Assembly: GCA_017408985.1 (NCBI GenBank)
Contig: JAFQTO010000049.1
Location: 18,417-82,416, forward strand
Length of the DNA stretch: 64,000 nucleotides
Origin: Clostridia bacterium
Lineage (GTDB): Bacteria; Bacillota; Clostridia; Oscillospirales; Butyricicoccaceae
Reading direction: 5' to 3'
Part shown: positions 8,403 through 17,159 of the stretch, piece by piece
Numbering within the stretch: the stretch's first letter is position 1
Layout: every line of letters begins with the position of its first letter
The notes under the pieces: generated by a model
Database searches by the model: none
The model's input: only the letters and a program-made list of their open reading frames with translations
What the model was told of the DNA's origin: nothing
Position numbers and translations under genes: made by a program

Positions 8403-8879
8403 ATGGCAAGCGAAAAGACCAACGTGATGCGGGTGCTCGACGCACTCAGGATAGACTACCGATACCACACCTACGCAGACACCGACGCCATAAGCGGCGT
8501 TGAGGTGGCGCAGGTACTTGATCAGGACCCCGAGCAGGTGTTCAAGACCCTTGTGACCGTAGGTGCCAAGGGTGAGCATTACGTGTTTATGATACCCGTA
8601 GCCTACGAGCTTGACCTGAAAAAGGCGGCAAAAGCCGTTGGCGACAAGAGCATCGCCATGATAAAGTCCAAGGAGCTTCTGCCCCTGACGGGATATATCC
8701 ACGGAGGCTGCTCACCCATCGGAATGAAAAAGCAGTTTCGGACCGTGCTCCACGAAACGGCACAGCTGTTTGACACCATACTGTTCAGCGCGGGCAAGAT
8801 AGGCTATCAGGTGGAGCTCAGTCCCGAAGCGCTGCAAAAAGCCGTGCCCTATACCTACGCAGACCTCACCACCGAATAA
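8403..8879 (+). CDS. ybaK: YbaK/EbsC-type Cys-tRNA(Pro) deacylase
   Basis: A 158-residue single-domain protein of the YbaK/ProX superfamily, which hydrolyses mischarged Cys-tRNA(Pro) in trans. Characteristic blocks are VFKTLVT, FMIPVAYELDLKKAAKA, GYIHGGCSPIGMKK (residues 97-110) and FSAGKIGYQVELSPEAL. The start lies one base past the ilvN stop and lacks a strong ribosome site, so translation is probably coupled to ilvN. Its place in an isoleucine-regulated operon is unexpected for a proofreading enzyme. A bidirectional terminator follows. Confidence 0.9.
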   Translation: MASEKTNVMRVLDALRIDYRYHTYADTDAISGVEVAQVLDQDPEQVFKTLVTVGAKGEHYVFMIPVAYELDLKKAAKAVGDKSIAMIKSKELLPLTGYIHGGCSPIGMKKQFRTVLHETAQLFDTILFSAGKIGYQVELSPEALQKAVPYTYADLTTE

Positions 8880-8893
8880 ACAGGCAGAATATA

Positions 8894-8930
8894 AAAAAGC
8901 TTTGTACCGCTGAGCGGTGCAAAGCTTTTT
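8894..8930. terminator. Bidirectional terminator between ybaK and btuD
   Basis: The arms AAAAAGCTTTGTACCGC and GCGGTGCAAAGCTTTTT form a long stem with a short loop; each strand ends in a T-run. It serves both convergent operons. Confidence 0.9.
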
Positions 8931-8940
8931 TGTTATCCGT

Positions 8941-9696
8941 TTATTCCCACTGTTTAAGCAGTTTTTTCATCCAGTCGCGCACACACATACCGTAGGCGGT
9001 GTCGAGATTTTCATCCGTCAGCACCTCCTGCGTCTTACCGAAGGCTATCCTCCTGCCTCCCGACAGCAGCAATACGTCGGTGCCGTAGGCTTTGACCAGA
9101 CTGAGGTCGTGTATCACCGATATCACCGAGCGGCCGGAGCCTTTGACCCAATCGCTGACAAGCTCAAGCACCTGTTTCTGATACTTGAGGTCCAGATGGT
9201 TGGTAGGCTCGTCAAGTATGAGTATGTCGGGGTCCTGCGCCATCAGCTGAGCAAGAAACACCCTTTGCAGCTCGCCGCCCGACAAGGTCAGCACCGAGCG
9301 GTCTTTCAGATGGCTCAGTCCCGTATGCTCCAACGCACGGGCGATATGCTCCTCGTCGCTGCCGCTCGAATCAGAAAAGGGAGTGCGGCGGTAGGCGTAT
9401 CTGCCCAGCCGCACTATCTCGCTTACCGAAAAGGCGTAGGAAACGTGATTGTTCTGCTCCAGCATACCCAGCTTCTTTGCCAGCACCGAGGGCTTCATCA
9501 CGGCTGTATCGGCACCGTCAAGGGTGATACTGCCCGTATACGGCGCGGTCTGGGATATGGCCTTGGCAAGGGTGCTTTTGCCTGCACCGTTAGGCCCTGC
9601 CACCATCAGCCAGTTGCCGGGAGAAAGGGTGAAGCTGACATTGTCAAGAACGGTAAAACCGTCGTAGCTTACCGAGATATTCTCTGCTTTGAGCAT
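8941..9696 (-). CDS. btuD: ABC transporter ATPase, BtuD/FecE type (probable corrinoid uptake)
   Basis: The protein has 251 residues with Walker A GPNGAGKST (34-42), Q-loop near MLEQNNHVSYAF, signature LSGGELQR, Walker B ILILDEPT and a switch His in VIHDLSL. The sequence belongs to the metal-chelate (siderophore, heme, cobalamin) class. Assignment to corrinoids rests on the cobalamin riboswitch ahead of this three-gene unit. Its start overlaps the stop of the permease gene. Confidence 0.88.
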   Translation of the reverse strand: MLKAENISVSYDGFTVLDNVSFTLSPGNWLMVAGPNGAGKSTLAKAISQTAPYTGSITLDGADTAVMKPSVLAKKLGMLEQNNHVSYAFSVSEIVRLGRYAYRRTPFSDSSGSDEEHIARALEHTGLSHLKDRSVLTLSGGELQRVFLAQLMAQDPDILILDEPTNHLDLKYQKQVLELVSDWVKGSGRSVISVIHDLSLVKAYGTDVLLLSGGRRIAFGKTQEVLTDENLDTAYGMCVRDWMKKLLKQWE

Positions 9697-10733
9697 CAGC
9701 GTGTCCCCCTTTTTGCAAATATGACGATAAAGGTCACCGTGCCGACAAGGGATGTCACGACTCCCACGGGAAGTTCAAGGGGACGCATTACCGTTCGGGA
9801 TATCAGGTCGGCAAACAGCAGGAACACCGCCCCTGCGAATATGGACGCGGGCAGCAGCTTACGGTGGTTTGCACCGAACAGTCTGCGTACCATATGGGGA
9901 ATGATAAGTCCCACGAAGCCTATCGAGCCGCCGATGGACACGCACACGCCGATAAGCGCCGCAACGGATATCAAAACGGTCAGCTTGACACGCTTGACGT
10001 CCACGCCGATATGCCGGGCATTTTCCTCACCGATGGCAAATGCGTTAAGCTCCCTTGCGTTGCACAAAAGCACGGCGGCACACACAGCAAAAGCCACCAG
10101 TATGGTCAGTACGTTGACGTAATTGGTGTTTGCCAGCGACCCCATAGTCCAGAAGGTTATGGTACGCACCTTTTCCTGCGAAAATACTGTGATTATGCTT
10201 ATTATGCTGGTGGTAAACATAGAGAACACCACGCCCATAAGGATTATGGTGTTGGTGGACATACTGCGGTCTATCTTATAGGACAGAAACAGTATAAGCG
10301 CCAGTGACAAAAAGGCGAACACGATAGCCGTCACCATAGTGCCGCCCCCGGGCACCCCGGGGATGGTTATCCCCAGCGCTATGGCTGTGACCGCGCCCAA
10401 AGACGCGCCGCCCGAAACGCCCAGCGTGGAGCCGTCGGCAAGCGGGTTGCGCAGCAGTCCCTGCATAGCCGCACCGCACAGCGACAGCGCCGCACCCGTC
10501 AGGGCAACGCACAGCACGCGGGGAAGACGGGTACGCAGGATTATGGCGTGTGAGCCGCCCGTAGGCAGAGCTTCACGGGTAAACAGACAGCGCACACCGT
10601 CGAATATAGCCTCTGCCGTATCCCGCAGGGGCAGATTTACGCTGCCGATGCACACACAGACGATCACCGATGCGCAAAGCACCAGCGCCATAACTACGTA
10701 TGTGATCGTGCTCAGACCTTCTTTTTTCACCAT
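9696..10733 (-). CDS. btuC: FecCD/BtuC-family ABC transporter permease
   Basis: A 345-residue membrane protein with about ten hydrophobic segments. It shows family blocks LPRVLCVALTGAALSLCGAAMQGLLRNPLADGSTLG (read in pieces, about 70-105) and GSIGFVGLIIPHMVRRLFG near residue 270. A second hydrophobic run at the C-terminus contains SIFAGAVFLLFADLI. It forms the channel with the ATPase encoded next. The start is 3 bases after the stop of the binding-protein gene. Corrinoid specificity is inferred from the riboswitch. Confidence 0.88.
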   Translation of the reverse strand: MVKKEGLSTITYVVMALVLCASVIVCVCIGSVNLPLRDTAEAIFDGVRCLFTREALPTGGSHAIILRTRLPRVLCVALTGAALSLCGAAMQGLLRNPLADGSTLGVSGGASLGAVTAIALGITIPGVPGGGTMVTAIVFAFLSLALILFLSYKIDRSMSTNTIILMGVVFSMFTTSIISIITVFSQEKVRTITFWTMGSLANTNYVNVLTILVAFAVCAAVLLCNARELNAFAIGEENARHIGVDVKRVKLTVLISVAALIGVCVSIGGSIGFVGLIIPHMVRRLFGANHRKLLPASIFAGAVFLLFADLISRTVMRPLELPVGVVTSLVGTVTFIVIFAKRGTR

Positions 10734-10736
10734 AAC

Positions 10737-11648
10737 TCAGTTACCGTAAATAAAGTCGTAAAGAGCCTGCGCGCCCTGAACCAGGCGCACGGAGGGTATG
10801 GTAAGTTCATCGCCGTTGGCGTTGAACACGTTGTCCTCGGCAATAGCCGAGATATCGCCCCAGCCTGCACGGGATTTGATCTCCTCGTCGGGCAGCAAGC
10901 CGGTGCCGAAATACATGGCGGTGGTGATTATGTAGTCGGGGTCACGGTCGATGACCTGCTCGGCAGACACCTGCACCCAACCGCTTACGTCGTCAAAGAT
11001 ATTTCTGACGCACAGCATATCGGCTATCTCCTGCATAAAGGTGCCCGTACCCGTTGTCCACAGACCCCATTCCAGAGGCGAAGTCTCAAAATAGATGGTC
11101 TTGTTTGATGCTTTGGCTTTGGATTCCTCGGCTATTTTGGCAAAAGCCGACTTCATATCCTCGATCATCTGCTGTGCCTGCTCCTGCCTGCCGGTTATGG
11201 TACCGAGCTTTTCTATAGCCACGTAAATGCCCGCGATATCCTGAGCATCGCTGACGAATACGGGAATACCGGCATTCTCTATGGCCTCTACCTGCTCGGG
11301 GGTCTGGGACATTTTGCTCATTATGACCACGTCGGGGTTGAGTGCGATTATCTGCTCGATATTGGTCTCGCCGCCCGAATGCACGGCAGGCACGTCAAGA
11401 ATCTCCTCGGGATAGTTGCAGTATTCGCCTCTGCCCACAAGCGTGTCGCCTGCGCCCAGAGAATAGAGTATCTCGCAGTCGGAGGGCTGCAGAGCAACGA
11501 CACGTTTGGCGGCTGCACCAAGCTGAACCTCTCTGTCAAGCATATCGGTGAGCTTTATTGCGGCAGGCTCGTTTTGACTTTCACCGCAGGCGGTGAGAAT
11601 AACCAGTACGGCGGCAAGAATACAGATTACAGACAGCAGTTTTTTCAT
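10737..11648 (-). CDS. btuF: Corrinoid-type ABC transporter binding lipoprotein
   Basis: A 303-residue lipoprotein with MKKLLSVICI at the start and lipobox LTAC (Cys21). The mature part is a periplasmic-binding-protein fold of the BtuF/FhuD class: RVVALQPSDCEILYSLGAGD, GGETNIEQIIALNPDVVI, EKLGTITGR and SAEQVIDRDPDYII. In this Gram-positive cell it would be tethered to the outer membrane face. The in-frame extension to 11786 lies within riboswitch and terminator sequence and is rejected; the chosen ATG follows GAAAGGAAG. Confidence 0.88.
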   Translation of the reverse strand: MKKLLSVICILAAVLVILTACGESQNEPAAIKLTDMLDREVQLGAAAKRVVALQPSDCEILYSLGAGDTLVGRGEYCNYPEEILDVPAVHSGGETNIEQIIALNPDVVIMSKMSQTPEQVEAIENAGIPVFVSDAQDIAGIYVAIEKLGTITGRQEQAQQMIEDMKSAFAKIAEESKAKASNKTIYFETSPLEWGLWTTGTGTFMQEIADMLCVRNIFDDVSGWVQVSAEQVIDRDPDYIITTAMYFGTGLLPDEEIKSRAGWGDISAIAEDNVFNANGDELTIPSVRLVQGAQALYDFIYGN

Positions 11649-11664
11649 AGCTTTTCTTCCTTTC

Positions 11665-11695
11665 AAAATAAAAAAAACTCTCGCATCAGCGAGAG
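11665..11695 (-). terminator. Riboswitch-controlled terminator ahead of btuF
   Basis: On the minus strand the hairpin CTCTCGC-TGAT-GCGAGAG (11678-11695) is followed by eight T residues and more T-rich sequence. It lies between the cobalamin aptamer and btuF and so is the likely expression platform. Confidence 0.88.
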
Positions 11696-11799
11696 CGGGT
11701 CGAAAGGTCTTCATATTATATGCCCAAATTGCGCTTATTTGAGGCATATTTTTCTGATGACCGCATATCCCTCTCCCGGACTGCATTGATCTTCTTTGA

Positions 11800-11967
11800 T
11801 ATTCGGCAGGTCTGCTGACTTATGGTATATGTGTGGGTACCTCACACAGTGAACGTGCGCCTTCTCAGAGCGGTGCTCCAATGGCATAATGCCCGTTCTT
11901 CGTCAAATACAGCAGTGGGAGCTGTCACGGATTCTCACCGTGTTCCCTTATCCGTATATCCGAAGCG
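11800..11967 (-). promoter_or_regulatory. Cobalamin riboswitch
   Basis: Read on the minus strand the conserved core appears in order: AAGGGAACACGGTGAGAATC, CAGCTCCCACTGC, a variable arm with GGGCATTATGCC and GGAGCACCGCTC, and the 3' block AGTCAGCAGACCTGCC. These match the B12-class aptamer. A strong promoter precedes it and an intrinsic terminator follows, so bound adenosylcobalamin or a related corrinoid should switch btuFCD transcription off. Confidence 0.92.
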
Positions 11968-11996
11968 ATTATACGACATATTTTGCCGTTTGTCAA
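11968..11996 (-). promoter_or_regulatory. Consensus promoter of the cobalamin-riboswitch operon
   Basis: On the minus strand, a perfect TTGACA (11991-11996) and a perfect TATAAT (11968-11973) are separated by 17 bases. Confidence 0.9.
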
Positions 11997-11999
11997 GAC

Positions 12000-12028
12000 A
12001 AAAGGCGCACCCGCAGGGTACGCCTTTT
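12000..12028 (-). terminator. Terminator after the OppA-type lipoprotein gene
   Basis: The arms AAAAGGCGCACCC and GGGTACGCCTTTT pair around GCA. On the minus strand it follows the stop at 12032 almost at once and just precedes the btu promoter. Confidence 0.8.
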
Positions 12029-12031
12029 GAT

Positions 12032-13747
12032 TTATTCAACGAGCGTGCAGAACTCGTAACCGAAACCGAAGTTGTTTATAAACCCGTCCGTGGGAAGCTG
12101 TACCCTGCTTGAGAACAGAGCTTTGGAAGGCAATTCGTACAGTGGGATTATCACCAGATCGCTGAGCAGGATCTGCTCAAGCTGCATGCATATCCGTGCG
12201 CTTTTGATGGGATCGCTCTCGCTGACCGCCTCGGCATACAGTCGGTCGTACTCGGCATTGCTGTAGCAGAAGCGCGGGGGAGAATAGCTGCTGACGTAGT
12301 ACTGGAAGGTATAATGAGGTGCATCCGCAGAGGGTGTTATTGAGCCGATGGAGGTGTCAAAGGCGGTGGGATCGTCGGGATTGTAGCGGCGCAGATTGTA
12401 CTGCATAGCGGCGGGCACAGAGCGGAGGGTGACCGTCAGCTTGCCTTCAAACAGAGATGAATACTGGGCGTGGAGTATCTCGGATGCGGCGCGGGAATGG
12501 GTCGCGCTCTCGCCGTAGTAGATCTCCATATCGGCCTCTTTGATGCCTCTCTTTTCCAGCGCGCGGTCTAAGTATTCTTTGGCTAAATTGGGATTGTATA
12601 CGGTGTATCCGTCGTCGACGTAGTCGCCTGCGCCCTCAAGCTCCACGAACGGAGTGCCCGTGGCGGGGTCGCCCACCACGGCTTTGCGTACCAGTCTGGT
12701 GGCGGGGATCGCGCCCAGCGCGGCAGACAGAGAGGTGCGCTGGGCGCCGTAGTACAGAGCTCTGCGAAAATCAATGTCGCCCAGCAGATTCTGCTGGTTT
12801 GGATTTCCCAGATTGACAAACATATACTGCAGAGAGTTGCCCCAGAAGTCATACACACGAGGGTCATCCTCAAAGTTCTCCCACTGGGAGTAGCTGATAC
12901 TGAGATAGTCCAGCTGACCGCTCAGAAACAGCTCGGTGGCAGTATTGCTGTCGGGTACTACCGATACGTCCACTCCATCTATGGAATATCTGTCCGCATA
13001 GACATAGTCGGGATTGCGGTCGAAGCAGTAGAGAGCGTCCTTTTCCCAGCGGGTCAGTATCATAGGCCCTGCCGACATAAAAGTCTCCGCCGACGTGCCG
13101 TAGGCACTGCCGCCTGTCTCGATGCGGGAAGCCTCGTACAGAGGCTTGTACACCACCATGGTGTAGGGGGTCTCAAACAGCCGCATCAGCTTATCGGCTG
13201 TGACGGGAAGGGTGCAGGTGATACGGAGGGTACAGTCGTCTGTCGCCTCGATGCCCACTTCCCCGGCAGAGCATGCGCCCGTGTTGTACTCATAGGCGTT
13301 TTTGATGGGCGCGTATGCGCTCGACGACAGCACAGATGCCTGCCTGTTGGCACTTTCGGGGTCGAGAAGTGCGTGCATACTGTAGACAAAATCCTGTGCG
13401 GTGATGATCTCTCCGTTGGCCCAGCGACAGTCTTTCCGCAGAGATATCTGCCATACGGTATTGTCGTCGCTGATACTGACCGGAGAAGAAAGAGCCAGAT
13501 CGGGGGCATAAAAATACCCGTCACCGTCTTGATTTATCAGCTTGGTGTACAGTCGCAGGGTGCACAGACGGGAGAGATTGATGGACACCGTGTCGGAAGT
13601 GGTGTACATATTAAGGGTGTTCAAAGGTGCGTTGGTATAATCGCGGAATCTGCCACCCGTTCTTTCGGGATCGTCCGTGACCTTCTCCGAAAAACTGCAT
13701 GCAGAAAGCAAAAGAAGAGACAAAACAATACAAATAAGCTTTTTCAC
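12032..13747 (-). CDS. Orphan peptide-binding lipoprotein (OppA/DppA family)
   Basis: The protein has 571 residues with a GTG start behind GAGGAGATG, a signal peptide and lipobox LLSAC (Cys17). The mature part is a family-5 solute-binding protein: LRKDCRWANGEIITAQDFVYS, ALLDPESANR, GPMILTRWEKDALYCFDRNP and DFRRALYYGAQRTSL. It would capture oligopeptides outside the membrane. No permease genes adjoin it, and the oppBCDF genes at 59.0-63.2 kb have no binding protein beside them, so it may serve that transporter; that link is inference. The extension to 13807 lacks a ribosome site. Confidence 0.88.
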   Translation of the reverse strand: MKKLICIVLSLLLLSACSFSEKVTDDPERTGGRFRDYTNAPLNTLNMYTTSDTVSINLSRLCTLRLYTKLINQDGDGYFYAPDLALSSPVSISDDNTVWQISLRKDCRWANGEIITAQDFVYSMHALLDPESANRQASVLSSSAYAPIKNAYEYNTGACSAGEVGIEATDDCTLRITCTLPVTADKLMRLFETPYTMVVYKPLYEASRIETGGSAYGTSAETFMSAGPMILTRWEKDALYCFDRNPDYVYADRYSIDGVDVSVVPDSNTATELFLSGQLDYLSISYSQWENFEDDPRVYDFWGNSLQYMFVNLGNPNQQNLLGDIDFRRALYYGAQRTSLSAALGAIPATRLVRKAVVGDPATGTPFVELEGAGDYVDDGYTVYNPNLAKEYLDRALEKRGIKEADMEIYYGESATHSRAASEILHAQYSSLFEGKLTVTLRSVPAAMQYNLRRYNPDDPTAFDTSIGSITPSADAPHYTFQYYVSSYSPPRFCYSNAEYDRLYAEAVSESDPIKSARICMQLEQILLSDLVIIPLYELPSKALFSSRVQLPTDGFINNFGFGYEFCTLVE

Positions 13748-13900
13748 AAGATCATCTCCTCGAAACCGAATACAGCATATTATAGCAACAGCAGGTGCCG
13801 GGGTCAAGCCGCAAAAGCGCGGTCAAAGAAAAATATGGACTTTTTGCCGTATGATGTGCTATACTATAACAAGATTGAAAGCAAAGATAGGAGTGTTTAT

Positions 13901-14743
13901 ATGAAAATCAAGATAACCACCGACAGCACCTGCGATCTTTCCAAAGAACTGCTGGAACAATATAATATAACCATTCTGCCCCTCTACGTTGTAAAGGGCG
14001 GCGAGCACTACAAGGATTTTTTTGAGATCGATCCCGACGACGTCTACGCTCACGTTGCCGAAACGGGCGAGATGTGCTCCACCGCCGCTCTGAGCATCGG
14101 TGACTATATTGAGTATTTCAAGCCCTTTGCAGCCGAGTACGATGCCGTCATTCATATCAACATCAGCCAGAAATTCTCCTGCTGCTATCAGAATGCACAG
14201 TTGGCTGCTCAGGAGTTTGACAACGTCTATGTAGTAGACTCCCGCAACCTGTCCACCGGTCACGGCCACGTGGTACTGGAAGCCTGCCAGCTGGCTCAGC
14301 AGGGCATGGAGCCTCAGGATATCTGCTGTCAGCTCAGCGAGCTTACGGACAAGGTAGACGCAAGCTTCATCCTCAACCGTCTGGACTATCTGGCAAAGGG
14401 CGGCAGATGCTCCGCCGTTGCCGCGCTGGGCGCCAACCTGCTCAAGCTGAAGGTCTGTATAGAGGTCAAGGACGGAGGTATGGGCGCAGGCAAGAAGTAC
14501 CGCGGCGCTTATGACAAGTGTATGGTAGAGTACATAACCGAACGTCTCAGCGACATTGACAACATCCGCACCGACCGCGTATTCATCACCCACAGCGGTT
14601 TGAGTGAGGAGCTTATCGCAAAAGCCGTTGCCGCAGTCAAAAAGTGCGGCAAGTTCGAGAACATCTACGTTACCCGCGCAGGCTGCGTAATATCCAACCA
14701 TTGCGGCGAAAATACTATGGGTGTTCTGTTTATCCGTAAGTGA
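13901..14743 (+). CDS. DegV-family fatty-acid-binding protein
   Basis: A 280-residue cytoplasmic protein. ITTDSTCDLSKELLEQYNI at the start, GEMCSTAALSIGDY, INISQKFSCCYQNAQLAA and VVDSRNLSTGHG are DegV-family blocks, and a YLAKGGRCS block follows in the C-terminal domain. Family members bind a fatty acid in the cleft between two domains and, in some bacteria, act as FakB subunits that hand exogenous fatty acids to the FakA kinase; no FakA is visible here. The start follows ATAGGAGTG; the long in-frame extension to 13373 overlaps the divergent lipoprotein gene and is rejected. Confidence 0.9.
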   Translation: MKIKITTDSTCDLSKELLEQYNITILPLYVVKGGEHYKDFFEIDPDDVYAHVAETGEMCSTAALSIGDYIEYFKPFAAEYDAVIHINISQKFSCCYQNAQLAAQEFDNVYVVDSRNLSTGHGHVVLEACQLAQQGMEPQDICCQLSELTDKVDASFILNRLDYLAKGGRCSAVAALGANLLKLKVCIEVKDGGMGAGKKYRGAYDKCMVEYITERLSDIDNIRTDRVFITHSGLSEELIAKAVAAVKKCGKFENIYVTRAGCVISNHCGENTMGVLFIRK

Positions 14744-14814
14744 GACATACAAAAAACTACCCCCGACCTAAGCAGCAGATGGGCAAAAGATGCGTTTTTA
14801 TGCATAAAAAGATT

Positions 14815-14846
14815 AAAAGCTCCTGAGGTTCTACCTCAGGAGCTTT
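14815..14846 (-). terminator. Terminator after rpsT
   Basis: The arms AAAAGCTCCTGAGGT and ACCTCAGGAGCTTT form a 14-pair stem just past the rpsT stop. Confidence 0.88.
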
Positions 14847-14860
14847 GCTCTTGTAGTAAC

Positions 14861-15121
14861 TTACTTTGCAGCAGCGAGCTTCTTGGTGAGCTGGCTCTTT
14901 TTTCTTGCAGCAGCGTTCTTATGGATAACGCCGGCAGCAGCAGCCTTATCTACGCCGGCAACAGCCTCGCGGTAGATTGCTTCCAGTTCGCCTTCGCCGG
15001 CGGCAGCAGCAGCGTCAAACTTCTTCAGCTGAGTTTTGAGCGCAGTCTTAGCAGCACGGTTAGCAGCGTTCTCCTGACGGGAAACCAGAACACGCTTCTT
15101 TGCAGACTTAATGTTGGGCAT
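14861..15121 (-). CDS. rpsT: 30S ribosomal protein S20
   Basis: An 86-residue, Lys- and Ala-rich helical protein starting MPNIKSAKKRVLVSRQENAA, the standard S20 N-terminus that contacts the 5' domain of 16S rRNA. HKNAAARKKSQLTKKLA closes it, as in other S20 proteins. AAGGAGGTC lies 8 bases ahead of this ATG; the alternative GTG two codons upstream is too close to that site. It is a single-gene unit with its own promoter and terminator. Confidence 0.96.
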   Translation of the reverse strand: MPNIKSAKKRVLVSRQENAANRAAKTALKTQLKKFDAAAAAGEGELEAIYREAVAGVDKAAAAGVIHKNAAARKKSQLTKKLAAAK

Positions 15122-15159
15122 CTTCACGACCTCCTTATAGACTGACTTTTAGCAGAATA

Positions 15160-15188
15160 ATACTATCATATCACAAAGAAAAATGCAA
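15160..15188 (-). promoter_or_regulatory. Probable promoter of rpsT
   Basis: On the minus strand, TTGCAT (15183-15188) and TAGTAT (15160-15165) are separated by 17 bases. Confidence 0.5.
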
Positions 15189-15260
15189 GAGTTTTTTGAA
15201 TACTTTGTTATGTATGACAAAAAATATCCTAAAATCATCAAAAAAAGGGGTGTTTTTTGT

Positions 15261-16136
15261 ATGAAAAACCGTACCGATATGGCGTTTGAGAGTCATCAGC
15301 GGCTTACAAGCGGCGGAAAGACCGTCGCGGGCGTACACACTCAGCAGCAGCAGGAGGAGGGTATGACCCTGCGCAAGCTCACCGTCAGCACCCTTGACGC
15401 CGCCCGCAGACTGGGCAAGCCTCAGGGGGTGTACGTCACGCTGGAGGCTCCCGCTCACTGGCAGACGGACAACGACGGTATAATTAAAGCCGCACGTCTC
15501 CTCTCCCCTCACCTGAAAGCGGTGCTTCCTCAAAAGGGCACGGTGCTGGTGGCAGGGCTGGGCAATACCCGCATAACCCCCGACAGCCTTGGGCCGCTGA
15601 CCGTGGACAAGGTGATAGTCACCCGTCACCTGAGGGCCGGTATGCCCGATCTTTTCGGCTCGATGCGGTCGGTCTGCGCCGTCAAGGCAGGTGTGCTGGG
15701 CACAACGGGCGTGGAAACGGCAGAGCTTATCCGCGGCATCTGCGCGCGGGTGCGCCCCGCGGCGGTGATAGCCGTGGATGCGCTGGCGTCCTTGTCTGTA
15801 GCGCGGCTTGGGCGCACCTTTCAGCTGTCTGACAGCGGGATCGTGCCGGGGTCGGGTGCCTGCAACGCCCGACGGGCTCTCAACGCCGACACTTTAGGCG
15901 TACCCACTGTGGCGCTGGGCGTGCCTACGGTGGTGGATGCCGACACAATTGCCGCGGAGATGCTGGGCAAAACCGACCCGTCGGAGGACAGAGAGCAAAA
16001 CGGCGGGGAGTTTTTTGTAACGCCTACCGATATCGACGCGCTGGTGGAAAAAAGTGCCAAAGTCCTTGCCTACGCCATCAATATTGCCCTGCAGGGGGAT
16101 ATGTCGGTGTCGGATATGGAGCAGTTTTTGTGCTGA
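15261..16136 (+). CDS. gpr: Spore germination protease GPR
   Basis: This 291-residue protein is the endoprotease that degrades small acid-soluble spore proteins during germination. Family blocks are RTDMAFE at the N-terminus, VLVAGLGNTRITPDSLGP, KAGVLGTTGVETAELI, VIAVDALAS, QLSDSGIVPGSG and LGVPTVALGVPTVVDA. It is shorter than the Bacillus zymogen (about 370 residues), as in many Clostridia. The start at 15261 follows AAAAAAGGGGTG; the 26-codon extension upstream lacks a site. The gene overlaps nothing and is followed after 45 bases by spoIIP, a conserved pairing. It is a direct sign of endospore formation. Confidence 0.95.
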   Translation: MKNRTDMAFESHQRLTSGGKTVAGVHTQQQQEEGMTLRKLTVSTLDAARRLGKPQGVYVTLEAPAHWQTDNDGIIKAARLLSPHLKAVLPQKGTVLVAGLGNTRITPDSLGPLTVDKVIVTRHLRAGMPDLFGSMRSVCAVKAGVLGTTGVETAELIRGICARVRPAAVIAVDALASLSVARLGRTFQLSDSGIVPGSGACNARRALNADTLGVPTVALGVPTVVDADTIAAEMLGKTDPSEDREQNGGEFFVTPTDIDALVEKSAKVLAYAINIALQGDMSVSDMEQFLC

Positions 16137-16181
16137 GATCGGTCAGCGGAGCATATACTCTGTTACGGAGGTGCTCATAAG

Positions 16182-17153
16182 GTGAAAAAGGACAAACACG
16201 GCCCGTTTCTTCCCCTGCTTTTGCTGCTTATGCTCATCCCTGCGGTGGTGTTTTCGGTAAGCTGGGGCACAAAAGAGCCCGACAGCGCTATGACCCCATA
16301 CAAGGCGGAGCGATATATACTGCCCAACAACCGCATTATAGAGAACCTGCTGCCATTTCTCGCGTCCGAATCGGACAATCCTTCCGATAAAGCGCAGGTG
16401 CCTGACCGGTCGGATACCTCAGAGCAGGTGACCATAAAGGTTCGCAATGATTCGGGATACACCGTAGACGTGCAGGAGCTGTTGGATATGGGGGTGCGCG
16501 TGCCTCTTGTCGAAAGCGGCGTGCAGGTGATAATCGTGCATACCCACGGCACCGAGGCGTACACCCCCTCGGGCAGTGATACATATACCGAAAGCGACGA
16601 ACTTCGTACCCTTGACAGCAACTATAACGTCCTGCGTGTGGGCGAGGAGCTGAAAAACGCCCTTGAGGAAAAGGGCATCAAAGCCGTGCACTGCACGGTC
16701 TTGTGCGATCATCCTCAGTACAGCGGCGCCTACGACCGCTCAAGAGAGGCCATAGAGGAGATGCTCAGCCTCTACCCCGAGGCGCAGATAGTCATAGACC
16801 TGCACCGCGATGCCGTTGCCACCGCCGACGGCGGCTACTATAAAGCCGATGCCGAGATAGACGGCAGGACGGCGGCTCAGCTTTTGTTTGTAGTGGGCAC
16901 CGACGAGGGTGGACTCAGCCACCCCGACTGGCGGGAGAATATGAGCTTTCAGCTCAGGCTGCATCAGCGGGCAGAGGAGCTGTATCCCGGGCTGATGCGC
17001 CCTATCAACGTGCGCTCGGCGCGGTTCAATCAGCATTTCCGCACGGGGAGTATGCTGCTTGAGGTGGGTACCTGCGCCAATTATCTGGAGGAAGCGCTGT
17101 ACTCGGCACGGCTTTTTGCAAACGTGCTGGCAGACGTGCTGAAAAACGGATAA
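16182..17153 (+). CDS. spoIIP: Stage II sporulation protein P
   Basis: A 323-residue protein with a GTG start behind GGAGGTG. An N-terminal membrane anchor (residues 9-28) is followed by the catalytic domain outside the mother-cell membrane. IIVHTHGTEAY (His120, His122) and VIDLHRDA (His208) are the metal-site blocks of SpoIIP, which as amidase and endopeptidase degrades septal peptidoglycan with SpoIID during engulfment. A C-terminal block with FRTGSMLLEVGTCANYLEEA carries the conserved Glu. It probably forms an operon with gpr. Confidence 0.95.
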   Translation: MKKDKHGPFLPLLLLLMLIPAVVFSVSWGTKEPDSAMTPYKAERYILPNNRIIENLLPFLASESDNPSDKAQVPDRSDTSEQVTIKVRNDSGYTVDVQELLDMGVRVPLVESGVQVIIVHTHGTEAYTPSGSDTYTESDELRTLDSNYNVLRVGEELKNALEEKGIKAVHCTVLCDHPQYSGAYDRSREAIEEMLSLYPEAQIVIDLHRDAVATADGGYYKADAEIDGRTAAQLLFVVGTDEGGLSHPDWRENMSFQLRLHQRAEELYPGLMRPINVRSARFNQHFRTGSMLLEVGTCANYLEEALYSARLFANVLADVLKNG

Positions 17154-17159
17154 AAAAGC

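Noticed and set aside
14744..14860. Possible tRNA or small RNA between degV and rpsT
   Set aside because: No cloverleaf or conserved TTCGA loop; the only structure is the rpsT terminator.
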